Positions 8,378-16,074 of a stretch of 23,515 bases of DNA are shown here, piece after piece. The DNA lies in contig DLPX01000051.1 in assembly GCA_002477475.1 (NCBI GenBank), forward strand, positions 1,252 to 24,766, written 5' to 3'. The translations under genes and the position numbers were made by a program. The notes below the pieces were generated by a model that worked only from the letters and a program-made list of their open reading frames with translations, was not told the DNA's origin and searched no databases. The stretch comes from Proteobacteria bacterium UBA7447 (GTDB lineage: Bacteria > Pseudomonadota > Gammaproteobacteria > Arenicellales > UBA868). The first letter of the stretch is position 1; each line of letters begins with the position of its first letter.

Positions 8378-9120
8378 TTGGGCCGCGTTCGCACAACTCC
8401 AACAAGATCGCTTCTTGCTTTATCCAGGTGATCGTAGATTGTGTTCAAAGCAGCATCCAGATCCCGCTTGGCAATCATGTTGTACAGATGGCGATGATGG
8501 GCATTGTATTGGGCGATCCGTTCCGGCACGAGAATAGATTCCTTCATGGCTGCCCATTGTTCGTGGCTGCGGGTTTCATTGACGAGTTGGTAGAGCCAGA
8601 CCATTAGCCGGTTGCGGGTGCATTCGGCCATTGCGAGGTGGAATTCAGCATCCGCCTTTGAGAAGGCTTCTGGATCACCGGCAGCGCCTTCCACCTTGAG
8701 CAGGGTTTTACGCATTCGTTCGATATCCATGGCAGTCGCATTGGCAACGGCAAGACGGACGATCTGCGGTTCTATCCCGAGACGGACTTCGATGAGTTCC
8801 AGGGGGCTGGTGACGTCAGCAATTTCCGTATGTTCTGAAAACTGCCGATAGGTTACAAAAGTGCCACTGCCGATTTGCCGATCTACCATCCCGAGCTCCT
8901 GGAGTCGACGAAGCGCTTCCCGAATGGTGCCCCGCGAGGTCTTGAAGAGATCGGCTAACTCGCGTTCTGCGGGAAGCCGCTCGTTGAGGCCGTAGGCGCC
9001 TTCGATGATGGCGCGCCGTAGTTTGGCAGCAATCCCCGCCGAGCCCCCAACGGATACAGCCTCCGGAAGAGGCGGCAAGGGTTCGTTCTGAGAAGTGAAT
9101 TCCTGATGTTCCTGACCCAT
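8374..9120 (-). CDS. FadR-subfamily GntR transcriptional regulator
   Basis: A 248-residue regulator from ATG 9120, chosen because GAGGG lies five bases upstream; the open frame extends 19 codons further without such a site. Residues about 27-92 are the GntR winged helix (AAKLRRAIIEG, RLPAERELADLF, SRGTIREALRRLQELGMV, IGSGTFV). The C-terminal part is an all-helical FCD domain with a likely metal and ligand site: the Asp and His in KADAEFHLAMAE and the His in NAHHRHLYNMI. FCD regulators respond to small carboxylates or amino-acid-like metabolites. It is divergent from the oxidoreductase operon with 315 bp between start codons, so it is the natural candidate repressor of that operon and of itself. 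The effector is unknown. Confidence 0.88.
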   Translation of the reverse strand: MGQEHQEFTSQNEPLPPLPEAVSVGGSAGIAAKLRRAIIEGAYGLNERLPAERELADLFKTSRGTIREALRRLQELGMVDRQIGSGTFVTYRQFSEHTEIADVTSPLELIEVRLGIEPQIVRLAVANATAMDIERMRKTLLKVEGAAGDPEAFSKADAEFHLAMAECTRNRLMVWLYQLVNETRSHEQWAAMKESILVPERIAQYNAHHRHLYNMIAKRDLDAALNTIYDHLDKARSDLVGVVRTRPN

Positions 9121-9134
9121 TTCAGCCCTCTTTA

Positions 9135-9150
9135 GCGAGTCTAAACTCGC
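9135..9150. promoter_or_regulatory. Inverted repeat GCGAGT-CTAA-ACTCGC, candidate operator
   Basis: Perfect 6-bp arms (9135-9140 and 9145-9150) around a 4-base spacer. It lies about 15 bp upstream of the GntR start codon, within its probable leader, which would suit autorepression. An overlapping TTTAG/CTAAA pair at 9131-9145 adds further symmetry. Confidence 0.45.
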
Positions 9151-9152
9151 AA

Positions 9153-9166
9153 TTGGTGTGAACCAA
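9153..9166. promoter_or_regulatory. Inverted repeat TTGGT-GTGA-ACCAA, candidate FadR-type operator
   Basis: Perfect 5-bp arms with a 4-base centre. The GT...AC core resembles operators of FadR/PdhR/LldR-type GntR regulators (TGGT-N-ACCA), although these usually have a slightly shorter centre. It lies two bases from the preceding repeat, beside the gene of a regulator of exactly this subfamily. Confidence 0.5.
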
Positions 9167-9435
9167 ATAAATACCAAATATCGGAGAGGTACAAAGAAGG
9201 ATCAAAATATGACATCAAGACACAAATTATTCAAGATAAAACAGCCCATTGAATCTCGCATAAATTAACCAATAAATTTGTCTGTTTTTGATTTCTTCAA
9301 AGATCTTAGATCGGTCTTGAATTGGTAGGTTCCTCGCTGATTCTCGGAAGTCAAACTAGCCATCCAGAGAGATTGGGCGGATTTGATCACCAGAAGGCAT
9401 CAAGTTGGTGCTAAATCAGGAGGAGATTATTCCAT

Positions 9436-10779
9436 ATGGCTTTTCCCGCAAGCACGAAATATGTCATCGTCGGCGCAGGGATCCACGGTTTAAGCACCGC
9501 GTATCACCTGGCTCTGGAACTCAAAAGTAAAGGCACCGGCGATGGGTCAGACATTCTCGTCGTTGATAAAACCTCTATCGCCGCGGGCGCATCCGGCATT
9601 GCTTGTGGTGTTGTGCGCAATAACTACTTCCAGCCGGCCATGCGTGAACTCATGGCGCACAGCGTAACGGTCTGGGAGAGCGATCCCGAGGCTTATAGTT
9701 ACCACCCGGTCGGTTACATGCAGATCAGCCCCGAGATCATGCGCGAGGATGTATCGACCATTGCGGCACAACAAAAGGATATCGGTTACGAGTCGGTTTT
9801 TATTGAGGGCGCCGAAGAGTCCGCGAAATACATGCGAGGCCTGTTTGATGACTGGCAGGCTCAGGGCATCACTTCGGTGCTTCATGAGAAGCCAGGCGGC
9901 TACTCGAACAATACCCGGGCCATGTATGGCTTGGCCGGTAAAGCGGAAGCGGAGGGCGTTCGAATTCTGACGGGCGTGACGGTACAGGGATTTGAGCGTG
10001 GCAACGGCAGCGGCGCCATTACGGCTGTAGTGACAGATCGGGGTGTGATTGAATGTGATTACGTCGTACTTGGAGCAGGTCCCTGGGTGAAAAGTCTATG
10101 GGAGATGCTTGAGTTGCCGCGCGCGGTCAACATCAAGGGCTCAGACGGCCAGATGCATCACGATATTCCGATGTGGATTTTCTGGTCGCTGCAGGAAGGG
10201 ACGTTGGGAGTGGATCCCAAAATGCAACTGACCAACGATGGCGAGATGCCCCCTGTGATTCATGTCGATTCTGACGCACCATTGATTTCGGACGTGGATG
10301 GTTCGGTGATTACAGAGGAAATGTGGGGCATCTACTACAAACCAGATTTTCACTTCAATGGAATTCAGGGCGGCGCAGCTCCGTTTAAGGTGCCGACCGA
10401 ACCAGACAAGGTGGCAGTGGATCCTTACGGTCCGGATTCGCCCGATTTTGTTGTGGGGGCGGAGTTTGCGCACATGTGGTGTTCAGCGCTCGCTCACTGC
10501 CAGAAACGTTTCGAAGGGCAGACGCCAAAATACAAAGATGAGCCGTCCGGCGGTATCGGCGCGTTCACTCCGGATAGCTTTCCAGTATTCGATGTGTTTT
10601 GTGAGAACTGCTATGTGATCGCAGACTCCAATCACGGATACAAAATGTTGGGCGTGGGGAAGCTGGTTGCAGAAGAGATCGCCGGAACCACGAGCGGGTT
10701 GCTCGAACCTTTCAGGTTCTCAAGGTATGCGCAGGGTAATTTGCACCCGGTATCTAACAGCCCGTTTCCTTGGAGTTGA
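9436..10779 (+). CDS. FAD-dependent oxidoreductase, DAO family (sarcosine oxidase beta / N-methyl amine dehydrogenase-like)
   Basis: A 447-residue flavoprotein. The Rossmann motif VIVGAGIHGLSTAYHLA is at residues 10-26 (GAGIHG 13-18), an acidic residue ends the second strand in ILVVDKTS, and a C-terminal FAD/substrate block reads GGIGAFTPDSFPVFD and ADSNHGYKMLGVGKLVAEEI. The DAO fold oxidises C-N bonds of N-methylated or amino acids. The nearest type I can name is the beta subunit of heterotetrameric sarcosine oxidase and MgdA of N-methylglutamate dehydrogenase, but the alpha, gamma and delta partners are not in this window. It is the first gene of the run ending with the 129-residue protein. 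The start has a strong AGGAGGAG site. The electron acceptor cannot be told from sequence. Confidence 0.85.
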   Translation: MAFPASTKYVIVGAGIHGLSTAYHLALELKSKGTGDGSDILVVDKTSIAAGASGIACGVVRNNYFQPAMRELMAHSVTVWESDPEAYSYHPVGYMQISPEIMREDVSTIAAQQKDIGYESVFIEGAEESAKYMRGLFDDWQAQGITSVLHEKPGGYSNNTRAMYGLAGKAEAEGVRILTGVTVQGFERGNGSGAITAVVTDRGVIECDYVVLGAGPWVKSLWEMLELPRAVNIKGSDGQMHHDIPMWIFWSLQEGTLGVDPKMQLTNDGEMPPVIHVDSDAPLISDVDGSVITEEMWGIYYKPDFHFNGIQGGAAPFKVPTEPDKVAVDPYGPDSPDFVVGAEFAHMWCSALAHCQKRFEGQTPKYKDEPSGGIGAFTPDSFPVFDVFCENCYVIADSNHGYKMLGVGKLVAEEIAGTTSGLLEPFRFSRYAQGNLHPVSNSPFPWS

Positions 10780-10889
10780 TAAGGATTGTGCAAAAAAACA
10801 ATCGGAAAACGATGCAAAAATCTGTAACGAGCTAAAAATTAAAATGATCGAAGACGTAACTCGAAAACTAAATAAGGAGAGGAATAGAG

Positions 10890-12359
10890 ATGACTGATCT
10901 TGAAGCCCATGTTAACCAACCAGGACGAGACGACCTCGTTAAGCAAGTCAGGGAGAAAATAAAGGAAACCGGTGTCGACTATATTTACTATCAGTTCGTT
11001 TCGGTCACCGGACGAATCGTTGGTAAGGGCATTCCAGCCGCACATTGGGAGCGCATAGCGGAAAGAGGCTTCCAGTTAGTATATGGCTCAACCGCAAATC
11101 TATTTGTTGATCGCCATGGTAACTATATTGGCTATGGCCCTGAATCCTCTGAACTTGTAGGGATTCCCGACCCGGAAACTTTTTGTCAACTGCCCTGGGA
11201 CAAACGGGTCGGCCGTGTATTCTGCACGTTGTTTCGGAATCGCGAGGAGGTCGAGAATCCGGGTGGCGCATTAACTTCAGATTGCCGCGGTAATTTGCGC
11301 CGAATTCACGATGCCTTCCAGGATAAGCATGGGCTCGATATGCGCTGTGGTACCGAGCCTGAGATGATGTGGCTAAAACGCGGTGCGGACGGCAAGCCAG
11401 ATGGTGGTGTGACCAAGCCTAATTGCTATCACATTGATCAGTTCGAAGAACTTCGCCCCACCTTCATGAAAGTTATTGAGTATGCACAGCAAATGGGTCT
11501 CGATATCATCCAGGGCGACCATGAAGATGCGCCCGGCCAACTGGAGTTGAATACCCAGTTTGATGACGTATTGCGTAATGCAGATCGGCTGACCACTTAC
11601 CGACAGATCTGCGCGCAGGTCGCGCGTGAAGATAACTTGATTGCTTGCTTCATGTCGAAGCCATTTATGGGAGTTTCGGCGAGTGGCTGTCACCACAATA
11701 TGTCGCTTTGGCGTGGCGGTGAGGACGTGGTCAACACGCTTGGGTTTGATCCCTTGCCAGGTATGGAAGGGGCTTTCAGCTATAGGGTCGGCGGTGAGAA
11801 TACTTTTATGCCGGATCCATCGATCGATGAGCGTGCCCCCGGGCCGATTGGTCTGCAGTCTATCGGCGGCGTCATCAAGCACTTGGGCGCATTGACGTCC
11901 ATCGGTTCTTCGACGGTTAACTCCTATCGTCGCCTATGGGATACCGGTTTCTGGGCGCCAATATTTGCTGACTGGGGCTATCAAAACCGTACCTGTGCGT
12001 TGCGTGTATCTGCGCCCGGGCGCTTTGAGTACCGCTCGGTTGACTCGATGGTGAATCCATACCTGATGGGTTCCGCGTTGTTAAAAGCTTTCGATGATGG
12101 CATTGAGAACGATCTTGAAGCGGGTGAGGCCGAAGAACGCAATATTTATGAGGCGATCGACGCGGGCAAGGATGTAAAGAAGTTACCCATGTCGCTAGGT
12201 GAGGCGTTGGACGAATTGCGTAATGATGAGGTTATTAAGTCCTCAATGCCTGGGGAGATGTTCCGGGTGTTCGAGCATTACAAGCGTGATGAATGGGAGC
12301 GCTTTATGCATACCACCACTGAGTGGGATACGGAGACTTATCTGGACTGCTTGCCCTGA
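10890..12359 (+). CDS. Glutamine-synthetase-family ligase, probable gamma-glutamylmethylamide synthetase-like
   Basis: A 489-residue GS-fold enzyme. Catalytic landmarks are intact: GTEPEMMWL and DHEDAPGQLELN (metal and glutamate ligands), SKPFMGVSASGCHHNMSLW (ATP/glutamate loop), NSYRRL, the arginine in YQNRTCALRV, and FEYRSVDSMVNPYLMG. It should ligate an amine to the gamma-carboxyl of glutamate using ATP. Because mgsABC-like genes follow directly, methylamine is a more likely acceptor than ammonia, giving gamma-glutamylmethylamide; this is inference from context, since GmaS and GlnT-type ligases are close relatives. The start has AAGGAGAGG seven bases upstream. A 110-bp gap separates it from the oxidoreductase gene, and a 95-bp gap with a hairpin follows. 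Confidence 0.8.
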   Translation: MTDLEAHVNQPGRDDLVKQVREKIKETGVDYIYYQFVSVTGRIVGKGIPAAHWERIAERGFQLVYGSTANLFVDRHGNYIGYGPESSELVGIPDPETFCQLPWDKRVGRVFCTLFRNREEVENPGGALTSDCRGNLRRIHDAFQDKHGLDMRCGTEPEMMWLKRGADGKPDGGVTKPNCYHIDQFEELRPTFMKVIEYAQQMGLDIIQGDHEDAPGQLELNTQFDDVLRNADRLTTYRQICAQVAREDNLIACFMSKPFMGVSASGCHHNMSLWRGGEDVVNTLGFDPLPGMEGAFSYRVGGENTFMPDPSIDERAPGPIGLQSIGGVIKHLGALTSIGSSTVNSYRRLWDTGFWAPIFADWGYQNRTCALRVSAPGRFEYRSVDSMVNPYLMGSALLKAFDDGIENDLEAGEAEERNIYEAIDAGKDVKKLPMSLGEALDELRNDEVIKSSMPGEMFRVFEHYKRDEWERFMHTTTEWDTETYLDCLP

Positions 12360-12369
12360 AATAGCAGTG

Positions 12370-12406
12370 CCCAAATGAGAGGGGCGCAGCAGGCGCCTCC
12401 ATTGGG
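12370..12406 (+). repeat. Intercistronic hairpin between the GS-like gene and the amidotransferase gene
   Basis: Outer arms CCCAA/TTGGG and inner arms GGCGC (12383-12387) / GCGCC (12393-12397) form an interrupted stem with a 5-base loop. The downstream GTTTTG is too short to be a good U-tract, so it looks more like an mRNA-processing or partial attenuation element than a full terminator. Confidence 0.4.
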
Positions 12407-12454
12407 TTCTGAGTTTTGTATCTCAACAATTACTTATACGGAGGTTAAGGTCCT

Positions 12455-13390
12455 ATGTGCGGGATAGCCGGTTTGATTCACCGGGGAAAAAGCAGCAACG
12501 TCGGCCGGGAGTTGACGGACATGCTGCAGTCGCTGAAGCATCGAGGCCCGGATTCCACGGGTTTTGCGCTCTACGGCAACCCCAAGTCTGGAGAGCACGT
12601 GCTGCGGTTCAAGGTCGCAGAACAAGAAGATATGCGTCATGGGTTCCAGATTCACGATCAGGTACGCGAGCGCAGAGCAGAGGTTGATCGACGTCTCGAT
12701 GAGCTGGGCGCGCGCCGCGTCAGCGAAGAAGAGGCCACCGAGTATGCCTACCGTTACTGGATTTCCTATGACGGGGATATGAAAAAACTCGCGGACTACG
12801 TCGAAGACGTAGAGGGCGCCGAGATTCTTTCTATCGGCAATGCGCTTGAATTGGTCAAGGATCTGGGAGACGCGACTGTGGTCTCGGGTCAGTATGGCCT
12901 TGGCGAGTTCGGTGGCACTCATGCCATCGGACATACCCGAATGGCGACTGAATCCGACGTGGATATTCGTTCGGCACACCCCTATTGGGCTTATCCGTTC
13001 AACGATATCTCGGTTGTGCATAATGGCCAGTTGACCAACTACTGGGGTTTTCGACGTGAAATGGAGCGCCGCGGCCACCGGTTTATGTCCAACTGCGACT
13101 CTGAACTGATTGCCGTCTACTTGGCAGACCGGATGGAGCGCGGCGAAGACCTTGAGGAGGCGATGCACCGATCCGTGGACGAACTGGATGGGGTGTTCAC
13201 ATACGTTGTGGCGACATCAGACAGACTGGGTATGGCCAAAGACGTGATGGCCGCCAAGCCGATGGTGCTTTATGAGAGTGATGACTTTGTTGCGTTGGCA
13301 TCGGAAGAAGTGGCCATCCGCAGCGTCTTCCCGCACGAAATTGATACTTACGATCCTTATGAAGGAGAGGTGATGGTATGGCAGAGCTAG
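12455..13390 (+). CDS. Class II glutamine amidotransferase, N-methylglutamate synthase subunit A-like (MgsA/GlxB)
   Basis: A 311-residue Ntn-type amidotransferase. The nucleophile Cys2 follows the initiator Met in MCGIAGLIHRG, and the rest of the site is present: HRGPDSTGF, R162 in GHTRMAT, N190-G191 in VVHNGQLTNY and D215 in NCDSELIAVY. An insertion of roughly 100 residues between the first two blocks separates it from the amidotransferase domain of classical glutamate synthase. As part of an MgsABC-type complex it would hydrolyse gamma-glutamylmethylamide (or glutamine) and channel the released amine to the FMN subunit. A CGGAGG ribosome-binding site precedes the start, and its 3' end overlaps the next gene by 13 bp. 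Confidence 0.82.
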   Translation: MCGIAGLIHRGKSSNVGRELTDMLQSLKHRGPDSTGFALYGNPKSGEHVLRFKVAEQEDMRHGFQIHDQVRERRAEVDRRLDELGARRVSEEEATEYAYRYWISYDGDMKKLADYVEDVEGAEILSIGNALELVKDLGDATVVSGQYGLGEFGGTHAIGHTRMATESDVDIRSAHPYWAYPFNDISVVHNGQLTNYWGFRREMERRGHRFMSNCDSELIAVYLADRMERGEDLEEAMHRSVDELDGVFTYVVATSDRLGMAKDVMAAKPMVLYESDDFVALASEEVAIRSVFPHEIDTYDPYEGEVMVWQS

Positions 13391-14223
13391 ACCAGGCCCA
13401 TGAGTCCTATGAACTGGGCATGCACACGGAGCAGTTGAGTGGCCGGACTCAACAAGTCTTTTTTTCAGCAGAAGAGTCCGACAACCTGGTTTACCCCTGG
13501 GCACCAGTGGTGGACTTTGACAAAAGCGGCGAGATCGACGCCGAGTCGCTAAATCAGCAGGAAGTGAATGCTGAGATTCGACGACTGATGTCTGAGGGCG
13601 TTGGCACGATCACTGTCCGAAACCCCGGAGCCAAGCACTCTCTTGGCGTGGGTATTCTGAGTCGCCTGAATCTTCATTTTGACGGCAGTCTGGGCTATTT
13701 CGGCTGCGGCCTGCTTGATGGTCCTAACGTTACGGTGAGTGGGCGTGTTGGCTGGTCATGTGGTGAAAACATGATGGCCGGAACCGTGCTGATCGAAAAG
13801 AACGGCGGCTCGACTTTCGGCGCCGCAATCCGTGGCGGCGATCTCGTCTGCAAGGGCGATGTCGGCAGTCGAACAGGCATCGACCAAAAGGGCGGCACCA
13901 TCATCGTTGGCGGCCGAGCCGGCGCCTTTTCCGGATTCATGATGCAGCGCGGCCGCATGGTGATTCTTGGGGATGCTGGCAAGAACCTCGGTGACTCGAT
14001 GTATGACGGCACGATTTATGTAGGCGGCAAGATTGCCGATCTCGGCGTTGATGCGGTAGAAGGAGAGATGACGGATCTCGACCGTGACTGGCTCACCCGC
14101 AAGCTTGCTCTGTACGGGCTGGAATCGCCCAACGGCGCTGAAAACATGACCAAGATTGTCTCCGGCAAGCAGCTTTGGAATTACGACAATCTTGAGCCCA
14201 CCGAAAAGAAACTGGTGCTGTAA
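13378..14223 (+). CDS. GXGXG-domain protein, N-methylglutamate synthase subunit B-like (MgsB/GlxC)
   Basis: A 281-residue protein whose residues about 65-240 are a right-handed parallel beta-helix of the glutamate-synthase C-terminal type, visible as recurring G-x-x-G-x-G turns (GYFGCGLLDGPNVTVSGRVG, GAAIRGGDLVCKGDVGSRTG, GGTIIVGGRAGAFSG, GRMVILGDAGKNLGDSMYDG, GTIYVGGKIADLG). In glutamate synthase this domain is structural and helps form the ammonia tunnel. Here it is a separate chain between the glutaminase and FMN subunits. About 60 residues precede the first GXGXG-type strand, and a 40-residue tail follows the helix. The start lies inside the upstream gene, so translation is probably coupled. 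Confidence 0.82.
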   Translation: MAELDQAHESYELGMHTEQLSGRTQQVFFSAEESDNLVYPWAPVVDFDKSGEIDAESLNQQEVNAEIRRLMSEGVGTITVRNPGAKHSLGVGILSRLNLHFDGSLGYFGCGLLDGPNVTVSGRVGWSCGENMMAGTVLIEKNGGSTFGAAIRGGDLVCKGDVGSRTGIDQKGGTIIVGGRAGAFSGFMMQRGRMVILGDAGKNLGDSMYDGTIYVGGKIADLGVDAVEGEMTDLDRDWLTRKLALYGLESPNGAENMTKIVSGKQLWNYDNLEPTEKKLVL

Positions 14224-14256
14224 ACCAGCTCGATATTCGATAAAGGAAAAAATATC

Positions 14257-15594
14257 ATGGCAACAAAAAGAAATACCGACATTATCGGCAGCAGTTTCAT
14301 GTTTCCGCCGGAGGTGATTGACGATATCCACGTCAAGGCGGAGCTGGGCCGCTATCGAATGCGCGGATTCTCCCTCTTTAAAAAGATTCCAAGTTGGGAT
14401 GACCTGACTTTTCTTCCCGGCACCCTGACGCGGTTCGTCATCGAGGGGTATCGGGAAAAGTGCTTAACCAAGACCGTCATCGGCCCCCGGGCAAAACGGC
14501 CGTTGGAGCTTGATATTCCGATCTACATCACCGGGATGAGCTTTGGCGCCCTCTCATTTGAAGCCAAGACCGCTCTCGCCCGCGGTGCCACTATGGCGGG
14601 CACAGCGACTTGTTCGGGCGAAGGTGGCATGATTCCGGACGAACGTCGTTATTCGGAAAAATGGCTCTATCAGTGTATCCAATCCCGTTACGGCTTTAAC
14701 CCGCATCATCTCCGTTTGGCAGATGGCTGTGAGTTCTTTATTGGTCAAGGCTGCAAGGTTGGCTTGGGGGGTCACCTGATGGGACAGAAAGTCACCGATC
14801 AGGTTGCCGAGATGCGCTCTTTGCCGGCCGGCATCGATCAGCGTTCACCTGCACGGCATCCCGATTGGCTCGGCCCCGATGATCTTGCGCTCAAGATTCA
14901 GGAGATTCGTGAAGCCACCAATTGGGAGATTCCGATTCAGCTCAAGCTGGGCGCTGCCCGGGTCTATGACGACGTCCGGATGGCAGCCAAAACCGGTCCC
15001 GACTCCATCTACATCGATGGTATGGAAGGCGGCACCGGTGCCGGACCCCACCTCGCTACCGAGGAAACGGGCGTGCCGGGAATTGCCGCCATTCGTCAGG
15101 CCCGCAGGGCACTGGAGGACGTCGGCAAGTCCGGGGATATTTCGCTGGTGTATGCCGGGGGAATCCGTAACGGCGGCGATGTGGCCAAAGCCCTCGCCCT
15201 GGGCGCCGACGCGGTAGCCATCGGACATTCTGCAATGATGGCCCTTAACTGCAACAAGGATATCCCTGAAGCCGACTTTGAAAAAGAGATGGGTGTTGAA
15301 GCCGGCCAGTGTTATCACTGTCACACTGGACGTTGCCCTGTGGGCGTAGCCACACAGGATCCCGAGTTGCGCAAGCGGCTCGATCCGGACGCCGCGGCGG
15401 AGCGGGTCTACAACTTCCTGCACACGCTCGCAATCGAGTGCCAGATGCTGGCGCGGGCCTGCGGTAAGACCAATGTCCATTCGCTGGAGCCTGAGGATCT
15501 GGCGGCGTTGACGATGGAAGCGTCAGCACTGGCACAGGTGCCTCTGGCCGGCTCACAGCACACCGTCGGTCGTCCCGACATGACGCGTTTTTGA
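14257..15594 (+). CDS. FMN-binding glutamate synthase domain protein, N-methylglutamate synthase subunit C-like (MgsC/GlxD)
   Basis: A 445-residue TIM-barrel flavoprotein matching the FMN domain of glutamate synthase: YITGMSFGALSFEAK, TATCSGEGGMIPDER, GQGCKVGLGGHL, IQLKLGAARVYDDV, YIDGMEGGTGAGP and VYAGGIRNGGDVAKALALGADAVAIG. An iron-sulfur cysteine cluster follows at C352, C355 and C360, then PVGVATQDPELRKRLDP. In the N-methylglutamate pathway this subunit adds the channelled methylamine to 2-oxoglutarate and reduces the product. The NADPH-dependent small subunit (GltD type) is not in the window, so the reductant is open. The start has an AAAGGA site, and the stop is 10 bp before the next gene. 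Confidence 0.85.
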   Translation: MATKRNTDIIGSSFMFPPEVIDDIHVKAELGRYRMRGFSLFKKIPSWDDLTFLPGTLTRFVIEGYREKCLTKTVIGPRAKRPLELDIPIYITGMSFGALSFEAKTALARGATMAGTATCSGEGGMIPDERRYSEKWLYQCIQSRYGFNPHHLRLADGCEFFIGQGCKVGLGGHLMGQKVTDQVAEMRSLPAGIDQRSPARHPDWLGPDDLALKIQEIREATNWEIPIQLKLGAARVYDDVRMAAKTGPDSIYIDGMEGGTGAGPHLATEETGVPGIAAIRQARRALEDVGKSGDISLVYAGGIRNGGDVAKALALGADAVAIGHSAMMALNCNKDIPEADFEKEMGVEAGQCYHCHTGRCPVGVATQDPELRKRLDPDAAAERVYNFLHTLAIECQMLARACGKTNVHSLEPEDLAALTMEASALAQVPLAGSQHTVGRPDMTRF

Positions 15595-15604
15595 GGATAA
15601 GCAC

Positions 15605-15994
15605 ATGGCATACGAAAAAGATATCGATCATTTCATCAAGGGTGATGGCCTGGACTCAGAGCGTGAGCAGACCATTGGTCAGCACATCGGATATCGCTAC
15701 GATGTCAACCTGGTGCCCGACTACGAACGGCTGACTCCGTTTCTCAAAAAGTACATTGAGACGATGGGTTGGACTGACCTCAACTGGCTCGAAGATGTCC
15801 ATATGGGTTACGAGGAAAGCCGACCGGCTGTGTTTGACAGGAACATCAATGGTTGGGTTACGATTCCAGAAGAGATTGATTTGCCTGACAACCAGCAGGA
15901 TCGCGATATGATTGCTCGGGAGCTTCTGATCAAGTTCCAGATGTCGCCCAAGCACCCGATGGTGGATCTCAGGAAAGCTTACGCAAAGTTCTGA
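15605..15994 (+). CDS. Small acidic protein of unknown function, 129 residues, last gene after mgsABC-like genes
   Basis: I do not recognise a family. The ATG follows a GAGGA ribosome-binding site and begins 10 bp after the FMN-subunit stop, so it is almost certainly co-translated with that gene. The product has no signal peptide or membrane segment and no cysteines. It is rich in Asp/Glu and aromatics, with blocks KDIDHFIKGDGLDSEREQT, YDVNLVPDYERLTPFLKKYI, MGWTDLNWLEDVHMGYEE and a C-terminal RELLIKFQMSPKHPMVDLRK. The position suggests an accessory or regulatory subunit of the synthase or of the flavoprotein, but nothing in the sequence proves it. Confidence 0.75.
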   Translation: MAYEKDIDHFIKGDGLDSEREQTIGQHIGYRYDVNLVPDYERLTPFLKKYIETMGWTDLNWLEDVHMGYEESRPAVFDRNINGWVTIPEEIDLPDNQQDRDMIARELLIKFQMSPKHPMVDLRKAYAKF

Positions 15995-16001
15995 GTTGCC
16001 C

Positions 16002-16021
16002 GCCCGCCGGCAATAGCGGGC
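16002..16021 (+). terminator. Short GC hairpin after the 129-residue gene
   Basis: Perfect 6-bp arms GCCCGC (16002-16007) and GCGGGC (16016-16021) with an 8-base loop, starting eight bases after the stop codon. It lacks a U-tract, so intrinsic termination is uncertain. Confidence 0.35.
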
Positions 16022-16047
16022 TCTGCATGGGTTAGTCGGTAACAGAT

Positions 16048-16074
16048 GCGGCGGTTCGGGTTCTGAGCCGCCGC
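16048..16074 (+). terminator. Strong 10-bp GC hairpin downstream of the mgs-like genes
   Basis: Arms 16048-16057 (GCGGCGGTTC) and 16065-16074 (GAGCCGCCGC) pair over 10 bp with one G-U and a 7-base loop. The following TCTTAG is a poor U-tract. It could be a Rho-assisted terminator or an RNA-stabilising 3' structure. Confidence 0.4.

Larger units (their letters stand above)
9121..9435. promoter_or_regulatory. Divergent control region between the GntR regulator and the amine-oxidation operon
   Basis: A 315-bp AT-rich non-coding stretch between divergent start codons. The GntR-proximal end holds two adjacent inverted repeats (listed separately) and an ACCAAATA motif at 9162-9169 repeated at 9173-9180, with a related ACCAATAAAT at 9268-9277. 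A self-complementary AAGATCTT lies near 9299-9306. The oxidoreductase-proximal end has a strong AGGAGGAG ribosome-binding site at 9418-9425. I cannot confidently assign -35/-10 pairs for either direction. Confidence 0.6.

Noticed and set aside
9436..10779. Calling the flavoprotein SoxB or MgdA outright
   Set aside because: The partner subunits are absent from the window and length and C-terminus fit several DAO subgroups, so no gene symbol was assigned.
10844..10897. 17-codon open frame just upstream of and overlapping the GS-like start, as a possible leader peptide
   Set aside because: It has no ribosome-binding site of its own and contains that of the GS-like gene; nothing suggests regulated translation.
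12434..13168. 244-codon antisense open frame opposite the amidotransferase gene
   Set aside because: The sense frame has intact catalytic residues and strong family motifs; the antisense product shows no recognisable domain and is a codon-use shadow.
14845..15480. 211-codon antisense open frame opposite the FMN subunit gene
   Set aside because: Sense frame is clearly the FMN barrel protein; antisense product has no family features and no ribosome-binding site.
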